Below, one piece after another: positions 1-7,758 of a stretch of DNA of 10,145 nt. A program made the position numbers and the translations under genes. Position 1 is the first letter of the stretch. Every line of letters begins with the position of its first letter. The stretch covers positions 1 to 10,145 of the forward strand of contig CAMLNT010000081.1 of assembly GCA_946481425.1 (NCBI GenBank), given 5' to 3'. The DNA is from an uncultured Brevundimonas sp. (GTDB lineage Bacteria > Pseudomonadota > Alphaproteobacteria > Caulobacterales > Caulobacteraceae). A model generated the notes under the pieces. It saw only the letters and a list, made by a program, of their open reading frames with translations, made no database searches and was not told the DNA's origin.

Positions 1-201
1 CCGTCGGCGGATCGGGTGGAGGTCTATGGGCCGGCGGATGCGCCGCTGGCGCTGGTCAGGGGGCGGCGGCGCAAGCGGTTCCTGGTCCGGGCGGACCGGG
101 ACGTGGATATCCAGGCATATCTGCGGGCGTGGCTGGCCGAGTTGAAGGTCCCGGGGAGCGTACGGCTCAACGTGGACGTAGACCCGTATTCGTTCCTCTA
201 G
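1..201 (+). CDS. priA: Primosomal protein N' (PriA replication-restart helicase), C-terminal end, partial
   Basis: The reading frame is open from the first base of the window and gives 66 residues before a TAG stop, so the start and most of the gene lie off the left edge. PriA is a DEAD-like superfamily 2 helicase that recognises stalled forks and loads the replicative helicase; bacterial PriA is about 700 residues, so less than a tenth is here. The fragment matches the usual PriA tail: a V-x-GP-A-x-APLAL-x-RG stretch, then an R-x-R-FLV-x-A strand, a helix containing YLRAWL, and the terminal VDVDPYSFL, a hallmark of the last strand of PriA. The helicase motifs and zinc-binding cysteines are outside the window. 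It converges on the ABC transporter gene with no gap. The call rests on the C-terminal pattern alone but that pattern is distinctive. Confidence 0.85.
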   Translation, partial: PSADRVEVYGPADAPLALVRGRRRKRFLVRADRDVDIQAYLRAWLAELKVPGSVRLNVDVDPYSFL

Positions 202-2060
202 CGCCCGCGCGTCTGCTTCTTCCAGAGGGTTGCGTATTCGCCGCCCTTGGCGACGAGGGCTTCGTGGCTGCCGCGCTCGACGATCCGGCCGGCCTTCAGA
301 ACGAGAATCTCGTCAGCGTCGGCGATGGTGGAGAGGCGGTGGGCGACGACGAGGGTGGTGCGCCCTTTCCGGGCGCGGCGCAGGGTCTGCTGGATGGCGG
401 CCTCGGTGCGGCTGTCCAACGCTGAGGTGGCCTCATCAAGGATCAGGACGTGAGGCTCGGCCAGTAGCGCGCGGGCGAGGCCGACGCGCTGGCGCTCGCC
501 GCCCGAGAGCTTGAGGCCGCGCTCGCCGACGCGGGTGTCCAGACCATCGGGCAGGGCGCGGATGAAGTCGCCGAGCTCGGCGGCCTCGGCGGCAGCCCAG
601 ATGGCGGCCTCGTCAGCCTCAGGGCGCGCGAAGCCGATGTTGGAGCGCAGGGTGTCGTTGAACAGGGCGACGTCCTGGGGGACCAGGGCTACGGCCTGAC
701 GGAGTGACGCCTGGGTGACCGCGCGGGCGTCCAGCCCGTCGATCAGGACCCGGCCGGACTGCGGGTCGAGCAGACGCAGGGCCAGTTTAACGATGGTCGA
801 CTTGCCCGAGCCCGACGGCCCGACGAGGGCGGTCGTCTTGCCGGGCGGGATGCGGAAGTCGATGTCCTCAAGCCCTGCCGAGCGGGCGGAGTGACGGAAG
901 GACACCGCCTCGAACGCGACCTCGCCGCCGCCGGCTTGCAGGGTCGCCGGGAGCGGTACGGCGTCGGGGGCGTCGGCCACGTCGGGCGCCTGACGGGTCA
1001 GGTCGAGCATGGCCTCCATGTCGATAAAGGACTGGCGGATCTCCCGGTAAGCGAAGCCGAGCACATTCAGGGGCTGATAGAGTGAGATCAGGATCAGGAC
1101 GCAGGCGGTGACATCGCCGGGGCCCATCCGGCCCGCCATGGCCTCCATACCGGCCATCAGCGCCATGACGCCCAGGCCCAGGTTCATCACCAGCGTCTGG
1201 CCGGCGTTGAGAATGGCCAGGGAGTTGTTCGCCTTCACCGCCGCGTCGGCATAGCTGGACAAGGCGCTTTCATAGCCGAGGGTAGCGCGGCGCTCGGCCC
1301 CGAAGGATTTCACGGTCTCGTAGTTGATCAGGCTGTCGACGACGAGGCCCGCGGCCTCGGCCTCGGCCGTATTGAGATCGCGGCGATGCTGGATGCGCCA
1401 GTCCGAGACCCAAAGGGTGAAGGCGACATAGACTGCGATGGTCGCGACGGCGATGGCCGCGAAGCGCCAGTCGTAGGCGGCGGCCAGCACGCCGGCGGCC
1501 AGCACCAGCTCCAGCATCGTCGGCCCGATGTTGAAGGCGAGGATGCGCAGGAGGAATTCGGACGACCGGGCGCCGCGCTCGACGATGCGCGACAGGGCGC
1601 CGGACTTCTTGGTCTGGTGGAAGTCGAGCGACAGGCTGAGGGCGTGGGCGAAGGCCTCGGTCGCGGCCGTGCGCTTGGTGGCCTCGGAGACGGCCGTGAA
1701 GATGGCGTCGCGGGCCTGGGGCGCCGCGGACGAAATGAACCGGATCAGGGCCCAGCCGATGGCGAAGGCGGCAAAGCTCAGACTGATCCCAAGCACCGGC
1801 CGGCTCTCGCCGGCCAGTTCGTTGACGGCGGCGCCGAGCGCCAGCGGCGCCAGCACGCCCAGCGCCTTGCCCGCGACGGTCAGGATCAGGGCCGCGAACA
1901 GGCGCAGCTTGAGCTGCGGCGCCCGGGAGCGGGCGACGAGCCGGATCAGGTCGGCGAAGGCGTCGACGGTACGGGGCGGCCTGGCCTGGGCGGCCATCAG
2001 CCCGGCGTCGATGACGCGCGTCTCCGGATCGGCACGGCGGCGGCCGCCCCCGCGCGCCAT
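198..2060 (-). CDS. Atm1/HMT-type ABC half-transporter (permease fused to ATPase)
   Basis: 620-residue ABC exporter with a membrane domain followed by an ATPase domain, so it should act as a homodimer in the inner membrane. Hydrophobic segments lie near residues 52-82, 90-112, 172-196, 197-217, 287-308 and 315-335. The ATPase shows Walker A GPSGSGKST (414-422), Q-loop PQD (461-463), signature LSGGE (518-522), Walker B VLILDE (538-543) and switch histidine 574, all intact. Atm1 membership is suggested by DSLINYETVKSFGAE (242-256), the basic cluster WRIQHRR (221-227) before it, LNAGQ (284-288) and LGFAYREI (334-341). Family members export glutathione, its conjugates or a sulfur species used for Fe-S assembly; the bacterial Novosphingobium Atm1 is tied to heavy-metal detoxification. 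The exact substrate cannot be read here. The ATG is the first possible start, because an in-frame TGA lies six codons upstream (2076-2078), and a GGAG sits 9 nt before it. About 50 polar, arginine-rich residues precede the first membrane segment. Confidence 0.9.
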   Translation of the reverse strand: MARGGGRRRADPETRVIDAGLMAAQARPPRTVDAFADLIRLVARSRAPQLKLRLFAALILTVAGKALGVLAPLALGAAVNELAGESRPVLGISLSFAAFAIGWALIRFISSAAPQARDAIFTAVSEATKRTAATEAFAHALSLSLDFHQTKKSGALSRIVERGARSSEFLLRILAFNIGPTMLELVLAAGVLAAAYDWRFAAIAVATIAVYVAFTLWVSDWRIQHRRDLNTAEAEAAGLVVDSLINYETVKSFGAERRATLGYESALSSYADAAVKANNSLAILNAGQTLVMNLGLGVMALMAGMEAMAGRMGPGDVTACVLILISLYQPLNVLGFAYREIRQSFIDMEAMLDLTRQAPDVADAPDAVPLPATLQAGGGEVAFEAVSFRHSARSAGLEDIDFRIPPGKTTALVGPSGSGKSTIVKLALRLLDPQSGRVLIDGLDARAVTQASLRQAVALVPQDVALFNDTLRSNIGFARPEADEAAIWAAAEAAELGDFIRALPDGLDTRVGERGLKLSGGERQRVGLARALLAEPHVLILDEATSALDSRTEAAIQQTLRRARKGRTTLVVAHRLSTIADADEILVLKAGRIVERGSHEALVAKGGEYATLWKKQTRGR

Positions 2061-2069
2061 CAGGCGAGG

Positions 2070-2073
2070 CTCC
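2070..2073 (-). promoter_or_regulatory. Ribosome binding site of the Atm1-like transporter gene
   Basis: GGAG on the - strand, 9 nt before the ATG at 2060. It supports that start and lies inside a 14-codon upstream frame (2060-2101). I could not find a convincing promoter in the 84 bp between the threonine aldolase stop and this gene, so read-through from the upstream genes is possible. Confidence 0.6.
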
Positions 2074-2144
2074 GTTCAGAGACGATGGGGGCGTCGATCA
2101 TGAGACCTAGATAGGCAGGAATCGTGCCGGGGCGACACATGCCT

Positions 2145-3161
2145 TCATCCAAGCGACGCCATGTCCTCGACGAGTGACACCACCGCTTCCTCGCTGGTCG
2201 CCCAGGAACAGACGAAACGGACCGAGCCATCGTCGAACCGGTAGCAGGCCCAGCCCTTGTCGGTCAGGCGCTGGTGGTGCGAGGCGGGCATGCGCACGAA
2301 GACGGTGTTGGCGTCGACCGGATGGGCCAGGACGTAGCGTGTGCGGGCCGCGATGCCGTCGGCCAGAGCCCGGGCCGCAGCGTTGGCATGGGCGGCGTGA
2401 CCCTCCCAGGCGCCCGACTCCAGCAGGCCCAGCATGGGCGCCGCGAGAAAGCGCGCCTTGGAGGCGGTCTGGCCGGCCTGTTTCAGCCGGTTGTCCAGGC
2501 GGCGGGTCAGGGACTTGTCGAAGATGACCAGCGCCTCGGAGCAAAGGGCGCCGGCCTTCGCCCCGCCCAAAACGAGAATGTCGACGCCGAGCCGCGGGAT
2601 GTCGGCGAGGTCGAAGCCGGCGGCGACCGCATTGGCCAGCCTCGCGCCGTCCAGGTGGACGCCGCAGCCCTTCTCCTTGACCGGTTCGATCAGCTTGCGG
2701 AGTTCCTCGGCCGTATAGACGGCGCCGTATTCGGTGGCCTGCGTCAGGCTGAGGGCGGCGGGCGGCTGGCGGTGGCCGACCACGGGCTCGGCCAGGATCG
2801 TCTTGAGAGCCACCGGATCGATCTTGCCGGAATGGCCAGGCAGCCCGATGAGGCCGACGCCCTGGCCGAAGAATCCGGGCGCTCCCGTCTCGTCGGTGCA
2901 GACGTGAGCCGCCTGGTGCGCCATGACCGCCTCATAGGGACGCGCCAGCATGGACAGGGCGATGGCGTTGGCGGCGGTGCCGGAGAAGACGAAGCGGACC
3001 TCCGCGTCGGCCTGGACCTTCTCGCGGATCACATCGGCGCAGCGCGCGACCACATCGTCGGCGCCGTAGGCGCGGGCGAAGCCGGTGTTGGCGTCGGTGA
3101 GGGCCTGAAGCGCCTCGGGGGCCATCCCGGCGGTGTTGTCGGAACCGAAGTCGTAGCGCAC
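2145..3161 (-). CDS. ltaE: Low-specificity threonine aldolase (PLP-dependent)
   Basis: 338-residue fold-type I PLP enzyme, full length for the bacterial threonine aldolase family (about 335-350). It cleaves L-threonine or L-allo-threonine and related beta-hydroxy amino acids to glycine and an aldehyde. Seen in the sequence: N-terminal FGSDNTAG (5-12); phosphate-binding region FSGTAANA (59-66); AHVCTDETGAPGFF (85-98), where His86 is expected to stack on the cofactor; LTQATEYGAVYT (139-150); HLDGAR (169-174), whose Asp171 should bind the pyridine nitrogen; and the Schiff-base lysine, probably Lys202, in VLGGAKAGAL. That last motif usually reads GGTKNG, so two flanking positions differ. The start is GTG, 3 bp after the MscS stop, with GAGGAG 9 nt upstream inside the MscS gene, which suggests translational coupling. 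The protein is cytoplasmic; no signal peptide is visible. L- versus D-side preference cannot be proven from sequence, but it resembles the L-type family. Confidence 0.9.
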   Translation of the reverse strand: MRYDFGSDNTAGMAPEALQALTDANTGFARAYGADDVVARCADVIREKVQADAEVRFVFSGTAANAIALSMLARPYEAVMAHQAAHVCTDETGAPGFFGQGVGLIGLPGHSGKIDPVALKTILAEPVVGHRQPPAALSLTQATEYGAVYTAEELRKLIEPVKEKGCGVHLDGARLANAVAAGFDLADIPRLGVDILVLGGAKAGALCSEALVIFDKSLTRRLDNRLKQAGQTASKARFLAAPMLGLLESGAWEGHAAHANAAARALADGIAARTRYVLAHPVDANTVFVRMPASHHQRLTDKGWACYRFDDGSVRFVCSWATSEEAVVSLVEDMASLG

Positions 3162-3164
3162 GGC

Positions 3165-4145
3165 CTAGATCTCCTCGCTGGCGCCGGCGGCGGTCGCCTT
3201 GCCGGCGGCCCCGGCCTTGGGGGCGGCGTCCAGCTTGGGCTTGACCGGCCGAGTAAGGCGCTTGGGAGCCGCAGCGGACCGATTGACCTGAACCTGATGC
3301 GGATAGGGGATGACGATCCCGGCCTTGTCGAGCGCCTGCTTGGCCAGCAAATGCAGGTCCGCCTTGGTCTGCCACCAGTCGGCTGACTTGACCCAGGCCT
3401 GCAGCGTGATCTGGACCGAGGAGTCCATCAGGCCCGTCACGCCCGCCCACGGCGCGGGCTCTTCCAGCACGGCGGGGTGGTCAGCCATCACCTTGCAGAG
3501 AAGGGTCATGGCGGCCTGGGGATCGTTGTCATAGTCGATACCGACGTTGAACTCGATGCGGCGCGTGCGCTGGCCGGACAGGTTGACGATGGCGTCGCCG
3601 AGGACCTGGGCGTTGGGCACGGTGATCTTGACGTTGTTGGCGTCGATCAGCCGGGTGGTGAAGAGGTCCAGCTTGTTCACCGTGCCGGCGCGCTCGCCGA
3701 CCTGAACGACGTCGCCGACGCGATAGGGCCGCAGGATCAGCAGCATCACGCCGGCCGCGACGTTCGACAGGGTGCCCTGGAGCGCCAGACCGATAGCCAG
3801 CGAGGCGGCGCCGAGGACGGCGATGATCGAGGTCGTCTGGACGCCGAGCCGCTGGAGCACCGCGACGAAGCCGACGGCGAAGACGATGACCCGCACGACC
3901 TGGACCAGGAACCCTTCGAGCATCGGATCGGGGCTCGCGCGGCGAACGCGATGCAACATGCGGCTGACGACCCGACCGGCCCAGATGGCGATGAACCAGG
4001 TCGCGACGAGGATCAGCGCCGCCACCACCAGGTTGACGGCGAGGTCGCCGGCCATGCGGCTGACGCGCTCGATGACGGCGGCGTTCAGGTTGAGCGCCTG
4101 GGCGCCCTGTTCGAGGGCCTGGTTCACGTCGGAGAGATCAGTCAT
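3165..4145 (-). CDS. mscS: Small-conductance mechanosensitive channel, MscS family
   Basis: 326-residue inner-membrane channel of the basic three-helix MscS type (E. coli MscS is 286), which opens under membrane tension to release solutes after osmotic downshock. Membrane helices lie at about 34-57 and 80-99, followed by the pore helix 105-139 with the glycine/alanine-rich run GAASLAIGLALQG and the FxLRPYxVGD-like end LILRPYRVGD (136-145). The beta domain follows with VPNAQV (176-181), then the alpha/beta vestibule to about 288 (IPYPHQVQV). The final ~35 residues form an Ala/Lys/Pro-rich tail beyond the usual end of the family, probably disordered. The ATG is the first start available, since an in-frame TAA sits four codons upstream (4155-4157), but no clear Shine-Dalgarno sequence precedes it. 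It follows the oxoprolinase by 31 bp and precedes threonine aldolase by 3 bp, consistent with cotranscription. Confidence 0.93.
   Translation of the reverse strand: MTDLSDVNQALEQGAQALNLNAAVIERVSRMAGDLAVNLVVAALILVATWFIAIWAGRVVSRMLHRVRRASPDPMLEGFLVQVVRVIVFAVGFVAVLQRLGVQTTSIIAVLGAASLAIGLALQGTLSNVAAGVMLLILRPYRVGDVVQVGERAGTVNKLDLFTTRLIDANNVKITVPNAQVLGDAIVNLSGQRTRRIEFNVGIDYDNDPQAAMTLLCKVMADHPAVLEEPAPWAGVTGLMDSSVQITLQAWVKSADWWQTKADLHLLAKQALDKAGIVIPYPHQVQVNRSAAAPKRLTRPVKPKLDAAPKAGAAGKATAAGASEEI
3171..3176 (-). promoter_or_regulatory. Ribosome binding site of the threonine aldolase gene
   Basis: GAGGAG on the - strand, 9 nt before the GTG start at 3161 and overlapping the last codons of the MscS gene. 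A strong site here supports a GTG start and tight coupling to MscS translation. Confidence 0.65.
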
Positions 4146-4176
4146 GGCGGGGACTTAGCGTCTCGCGCGCGCAATT

Positions 4177-7100
4177 TCACCCCGCGCGGCCAAATCCGCC
4201 GCCGCCGGGCGTCTCGATGACGAAGACGTCGCCAGGCTGCATCTCGGTCTGACCGGTGGAGCCAAGCGGCTCCAGCCGGCCGTCGGCGCGATGGACGGCG
4301 TTGACGCCGGTCTGACCGGGTAATCCACCCTGCTGGCCGAAGGGCGGGACGCGCCGGCGGTTGGACAGGATCCCCGCCGTCATGGGCTCCAGGAACCGGA
4401 TGCGGCGGATGACGCCGTCACCGCCCCTGTGGGCGCCATCGCCCCCTGATCCGCGGCGGATGGAGAATTCGTCCACGCGGACCGGGAAACGTTCCTCAAG
4501 CACCTCGACATCGGTCAGGCGCGAGTTGGTCATGTGGGTCTGGACCGCCGAGGCGCCGTCAAAGCCCGGACCCGCGCCAGAGCCGCCGGCGATCGTCTCG
4601 TAGTACTGGCGGCGGTCGTCTCCGAAGGTGAAGTTGTTCATCGTGCCCTGGCTGGCGGCGAGCACGCCGAGCGCGCCGTAAAGGGCGTCGACCACGGCCT
4701 GGCTGGTCTCGACGTTGCCGGCGACCACGGCGGCTGGATGGCGGGGCCTGAGCATCGAGCCCTCCGGCAGGATGAGCGTCAAGGGCTTGAGGCACCCTTC
4801 GTTCAGCGGGATGGCGTCATCGACCAGCGTGCGGAAGACATAGAGGCAAGCCGCGCGCGCAATCGATGAGGGGGCGTTGAAGTTGGTCGAGAGCTGGGCG
4901 CTGGTCCCGGTGAAATCGATGACAGCGGAGCGGTCGGACTGGTCGACCGTGACCTTCACCCGGATGACGGCGCCGTCGTCCATCTCCAGCGCGTAGTCGC
5001 CGTCCGACAGGACGCCGATGGCGCGGCGAACGGCGGCTTCGGCATTGGCCTGGACATGGCCCATATAGGCCTCGACGACCTCGCGGCCGAAGGTACGAAC
5101 AAGGCTGCGGAGCTCGTCGCCGCCCTGGACGCAGGCGGCGACCTGGGCCTTCAGGTCGGCGATGTTCTGGTCCGGATTGCGCGACGGCCAAGGGCCGGAG
5201 GCGAGCAGGGCGCGGGTCTCGTCCTCGAGGAAGCGGCCGGCGTCGACCAGCAGGGCGTCGTCGATCAGGACACCCTCCTCCTCCACCGTACGGCTGGTCG
5301 GCGGCATGGAGCCCGGGGTGATCCCCCCGATGTCGGCATGGTGCCCGCGGGCGGCGACGTAGAAGCCGGGCGTGCTCTCGCCGTCGAGGAAGATCGGCTG
5401 GATGACCGTGATGTCCGGTAGGTGGGTCCCGCCGTTATACGGCGCGTTCAGGACATAGGCGTCGCCCGGCCTCATGCCGCGGCCGTCGCGGGCGTCACCG
5501 CGAGATCGGATCACGGTGCGGATGCTCTCGCCCATGGAGCCGAGATGGACGGGGATGTGCGGCGCGTTGGCGATCAGTCCGCCCTCGGCGTCGAACAGGG
5601 CGCAGGAGAAGTCGAGCCGCTCCTTGATGTTGACCGAGCGCGCGGTGGCTTGCAGCGCCAGACCCATTCGCTCCGCCACGGCCATGAAGCGGCTGTTGAA
5701 GAGCTCCAGGCGGATCGGGTCGGCCTCGGTTCCTTCGGCGCGGCGCTCTGCGCGGGCGGCGGTGCGCTCGAGGACGAGATTGAGCAGGCCGTCGACGCGG
5801 GCGTTCCACCCGGGCTCGACGACGGTGGTTGCGGTGGCCTCGGTGATGACGGCGGGGCCGGTGAGGGTCGCGCCCGGCGAAAGGGCGGCCCGGTCGTAAA
5901 GCGGGACGTCGGCCCCCTGGCCGAAGACTGCCCGGACGGAGCGAGCGATGGGGGCTTCGTGGCTCGGGGCCGGCGCGGCGGTCGCATCAGCGTGCGCCGT
6001 CATGTGGCCGACGACCTCGACGCTGACGGAGTCGACCGTCAGGGGCGTCTGGCGGGCGTCGAAGCCGAAACGCCTGCGGTGCGCCGCGTGGAAGGCCTCC
6101 ACCATGCTCGCGGCATCTCCAAGAGCAACGGGCAGGCTGGAATCCGAGCCGACGTATTTCAGACGCACGCGGCGCTGAACCTCGATCGCCGACAGCGCCA
6201 TGGCCTGACCCTCCACCTCGGCGCGGCCGTCGGCCTCCAGGCGGTCCGTCAGGGCAGCGAGGTCGGCTCCCACCGCTTCGAGGGGCCGCTCGACGCTCAT
6301 ACGCCGGAGCGATCGCAACGCCGCCAGGCCCATGCCATAGGCGGACAGGACCCCGGCCATCGGGTGAATCAGCACGGTGTCGAGGCCCAGGGAATCTGCG
6401 ACGCGGCAGGCATGCTGCCCGCCCGCGCCGCCGAAACAGGCCAGGGCATAGCCGTTCAGGTCGTGGCCGCGCTGGATCGAAATCTGGCGGATGGCGCGGC
6501 TCATGTGTTCGACGGCGATGTCGAGAAACCCTTCCGCGAGCGCTTCGGCGGACTGTCCCGTCCGCCGGGCCAGATCGGCGAAGGCAGTGCGGGTGGCGTC
6601 GGCGTCCAGCGGCTGGTCGCCGTTCGGGCCGAAGACGTGCGGAAACGCGTCCGGACGGATGCGACCGAGAAGGAGGTTGCAGTCGGTGACCGTCAGCGGA
6701 CCGCCGCGACCGTAGCAGGCCGGGCCGGGCAGGGCGCCCGCGCTCTCCGGGCCGACGCGCAGACGCTCGCCGTCGAAGCGGCAGATGGAGCCGCCGCCTG
6801 CCGCGACCGTATGGATGTCGAGCATCGGCGCGGTCAGGCGCACGCCCGCGACCGTTCGCTCCGTCGAGCGCTCGAAGGATCCGGCATAGTGGCAGACGTC
6901 GGTCGAGGTGCCGCCCATGTCGAAGCCGATCACATGGGGAAAGCCGGCCGCCTCGGCGGTCGCTGCCATGCCGATGACCCCGCCAGCCGGACCGGACAGG
7001 ACCGCGTCCTTGCCGCGGAAGGCCCAGGCGTCGGTCAGGCCGCCGTTCGACTGCATGAACAGCAGGCGCGCCGCCGTCCCCATCTCGCGCGCGGCCTGGT

Positions 7101-7758
7101 CGACGTAGCGGCGCAGGACCGGCGACAGATAGGCGTCGAGTGTCGTCGTATCGCCTCGCCCGACCATACGGATGAGGGGCGCGACCTCGTGGCTGACCGA
7201 GATCTGGGCGAAGCCGATCTCGCGGGCGATGACGGCGACACGGGCCTCATGGTCGCTGTGCTTCCAACCGTGGGCGAAGACGATGGCCACGGAGCGAAGC
7301 CCCCGATCAAAGGCCGCCTGGAGCTTGTAGCGGGCGGCGGGTTCGTCGAGCGGGGTGACGGTTGAGCCGTCGGCGGCCATTCGCTCGGACACTTCCGCGA
7401 CCTCGGCATACAGGGCGTCAGGCAGGACGATGTGACGAGCGAAGATGTCGGGCCGGCTCTGCCAGCCAATGCGCAGGACATCGCCGAGGCCTTGGGTCGT
7501 GACGAGCAGAACGGGCTCGCCCTTGCGTTCCAGAAGGGCGTTGGTGGCGACGGTGGTGCCCATCTTGACCAGCACGGGCGCACTGGGCTGACCGGCGGCG
7601 GCGAGGGTGCGGCGGACGGCCTCTGCGGCGGCGTCGGCGTAGCGGCCGGGGTCTTCACTGAGGAGTTTGGAGACGATCAGCCGGCCTTGTGGGTCGCGGG
7701 CGACGACGTCGGTGAAGGTTCCGCCCCGGTCGATCCAGAACTCCCAGGATCGGCTCAA
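4177..7758 (-). CDS. ATP-dependent 5-oxoprolinase, HyuA-HyuB fused single chain
   Basis: 1193-residue cytoplasmic enzyme predicted to open 5-oxo-L-proline to L-glutamate with ATP. The HyuA half (about 1-665) has the ASKHA-type phosphate loop IDRGGTFTDVV (9-19), KMGTTVATNALLERKG (65-80), QSNGGL (236-241), SGPAGGVIG (255-263), FDMGGTSTDV (279-288) and CFGGAGGQHA (441-450). The HyuB half (about 677-1190) has IPVHLGSMGESIR (735-747), NAPYNGGTHLPD (771-782), RGHHADIGGITPGSMPPTS (804-822), NPDQNIADL (861-869), GNVETSQ (1014-1020), QGTMNNFTFG (1037-1046) and GGGGFG at the end. The opening WEFWIDRGGTFTDV plus KLLSEDPGRYADA (31-43) closely follows eukaryotic and bacterial 5-oxoprolinase rather than two-subunit N-methylhydantoinase, as does fusion into one chain; mammalian OPLAH is about 1290. 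The start is TTG, overlapping the preceding stop; no later start keeps the phosphate loop, and GAGG lies 7 nt upstream. A related amidohydrolase substrate such as a hydantoin remains the alternative. Confidence 0.92.
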   Translation of the reverse strand: MSRSWEFWIDRGGTFTDVVARDPQGRLIVSKLLSEDPGRYADAAAEAVRRTLAAAGQPSAPVLVKMGTTVATNALLERKGEPVLLVTTQGLGDVLRIGWQSRPDIFARHIVLPDALYAEVAEVSERMAADGSTVTPLDEPAARYKLQAAFDRGLRSVAIVFAHGWKHSDHEARVAVIAREIGFAQISVSHEVAPLIRMVGRGDTTTLDAYLSPVLRRYVDQAAREMGTAARLLFMQSNGGLTDAWAFRGKDAVLSGPAGGVIGMAATAEAAGFPHVIGFDMGGTSTDVCHYAGSFERSTERTVAGVRLTAPMLDIHTVAAGGGSICRFDGERLRVGPESAGALPGPACYGRGGPLTVTDCNLLLGRIRPDAFPHVFGPNGDQPLDADATRTAFADLARRTGQSAEALAEGFLDIAVEHMSRAIRQISIQRGHDLNGYALACFGGAGGQHACRVADSLGLDTVLIHPMAGVLSAYGMGLAALRSLRRMSVERPLEAVGADLAALTDRLEADGRAEVEGQAMALSAIEVQRRVRLKYVGSDSSLPVALGDAASMVEAFHAAHRRRFGFDARQTPLTVDSVSVEVVGHMTAHADATAAPAPSHEAPIARSVRAVFGQGADVPLYDRAALSPGATLTGPAVITEATATTVVEPGWNARVDGLLNLVLERTAARAERRAEGTEADPIRLELFNSRFMAVAERMGLALQATARSVNIKERLDFSCALFDAEGGLIANAPHIPVHLGSMGESIRTVIRSRGDARDGRGMRPGDAYVLNAPYNGGTHLPDITVIQPIFLDGESTPGFYVAARGHHADIGGITPGSMPPTSRTVEEEGVLIDDALLVDAGRFLEDETRALLASGPWPSRNPDQNIADLKAQVAACVQGGDELRSLVRTFGREVVEAYMGHVQANAEAAVRRAIGVLSDGDYALEMDDGAVIRVKVTVDQSDRSAVIDFTGTSAQLSTNFNAPSSIARAACLYVFRTLVDDAIPLNEGCLKPLTLILPEGSMLRPRHPAAVVAGNVETSQAVVDALYGALGVLAASQGTMNNFTFGDDRRQYYETIAGGSGAGPGFDGASAVQTHMTNSRLTDVEVLEERFPVRVDEFSIRRGSGGDGAHRGGDGVIRRIRFLEPMTAGILSNRRRVPPFGQQGGLPGQTGVNAVHRADGRLEPLGSTGQTEMQPGDVFVIETPGGGGFGRAG

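Noticed and set aside
1386..2114. A 242-codon + strand frame antisense to the transporter's membrane domain.
   Set aside because: Its composition is typical of a shadow frame and the opposite strand encodes clear membrane helices and Atm1 motifs.
2124..2138. A small hairpin (6 bp stem with one G-U pair, 3 nt loop) between threonine aldolase and the transporter gene.
   Set aside because: The stem is short and no T-run follows on the - strand, so it is not supported as an intrinsic terminator.
2061..2144. Search for a promoter in the only gap above 40 bp.
   Set aside because: I saw no convincing -35/-10 pair or alphaproteobacterial housekeeping promoter in these 84 bp; a promoter may exist but cannot be supported by eye.
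2107..2544. A 145-codon - strand frame overlapping the 3' part of threonine aldolase.
   Set aside because: It is in a different frame from the conserved aldolase sequence and its product is rich in Arg/Gly/Pro without motifs.
2274..3386. A 370-codon + strand frame spanning threonine aldolase and the end of MscS.
   Set aside because: It crosses two well-supported - strand genes, has skewed composition and shows no domain; it is a GC-driven shadow.
5422..7365. A 647-codon open frame on the + strand, antisense to 5-oxoprolinase.
   Set aside because: It lies wholly inside a gene with strong motif support, its translation is a low-complexity Gly/Arg/Asp/Val mix with no recognisable motif, and long antisense frames are expected in DNA this GC-rich.
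4177..7758. The fused hydantoinase A/B as a new type of protein fusion.
   Set aside because: Single-chain HyuA-HyuB proteins of about 1200-1300 residues are the known form of 5-oxoprolinase, so the fusion is not new.
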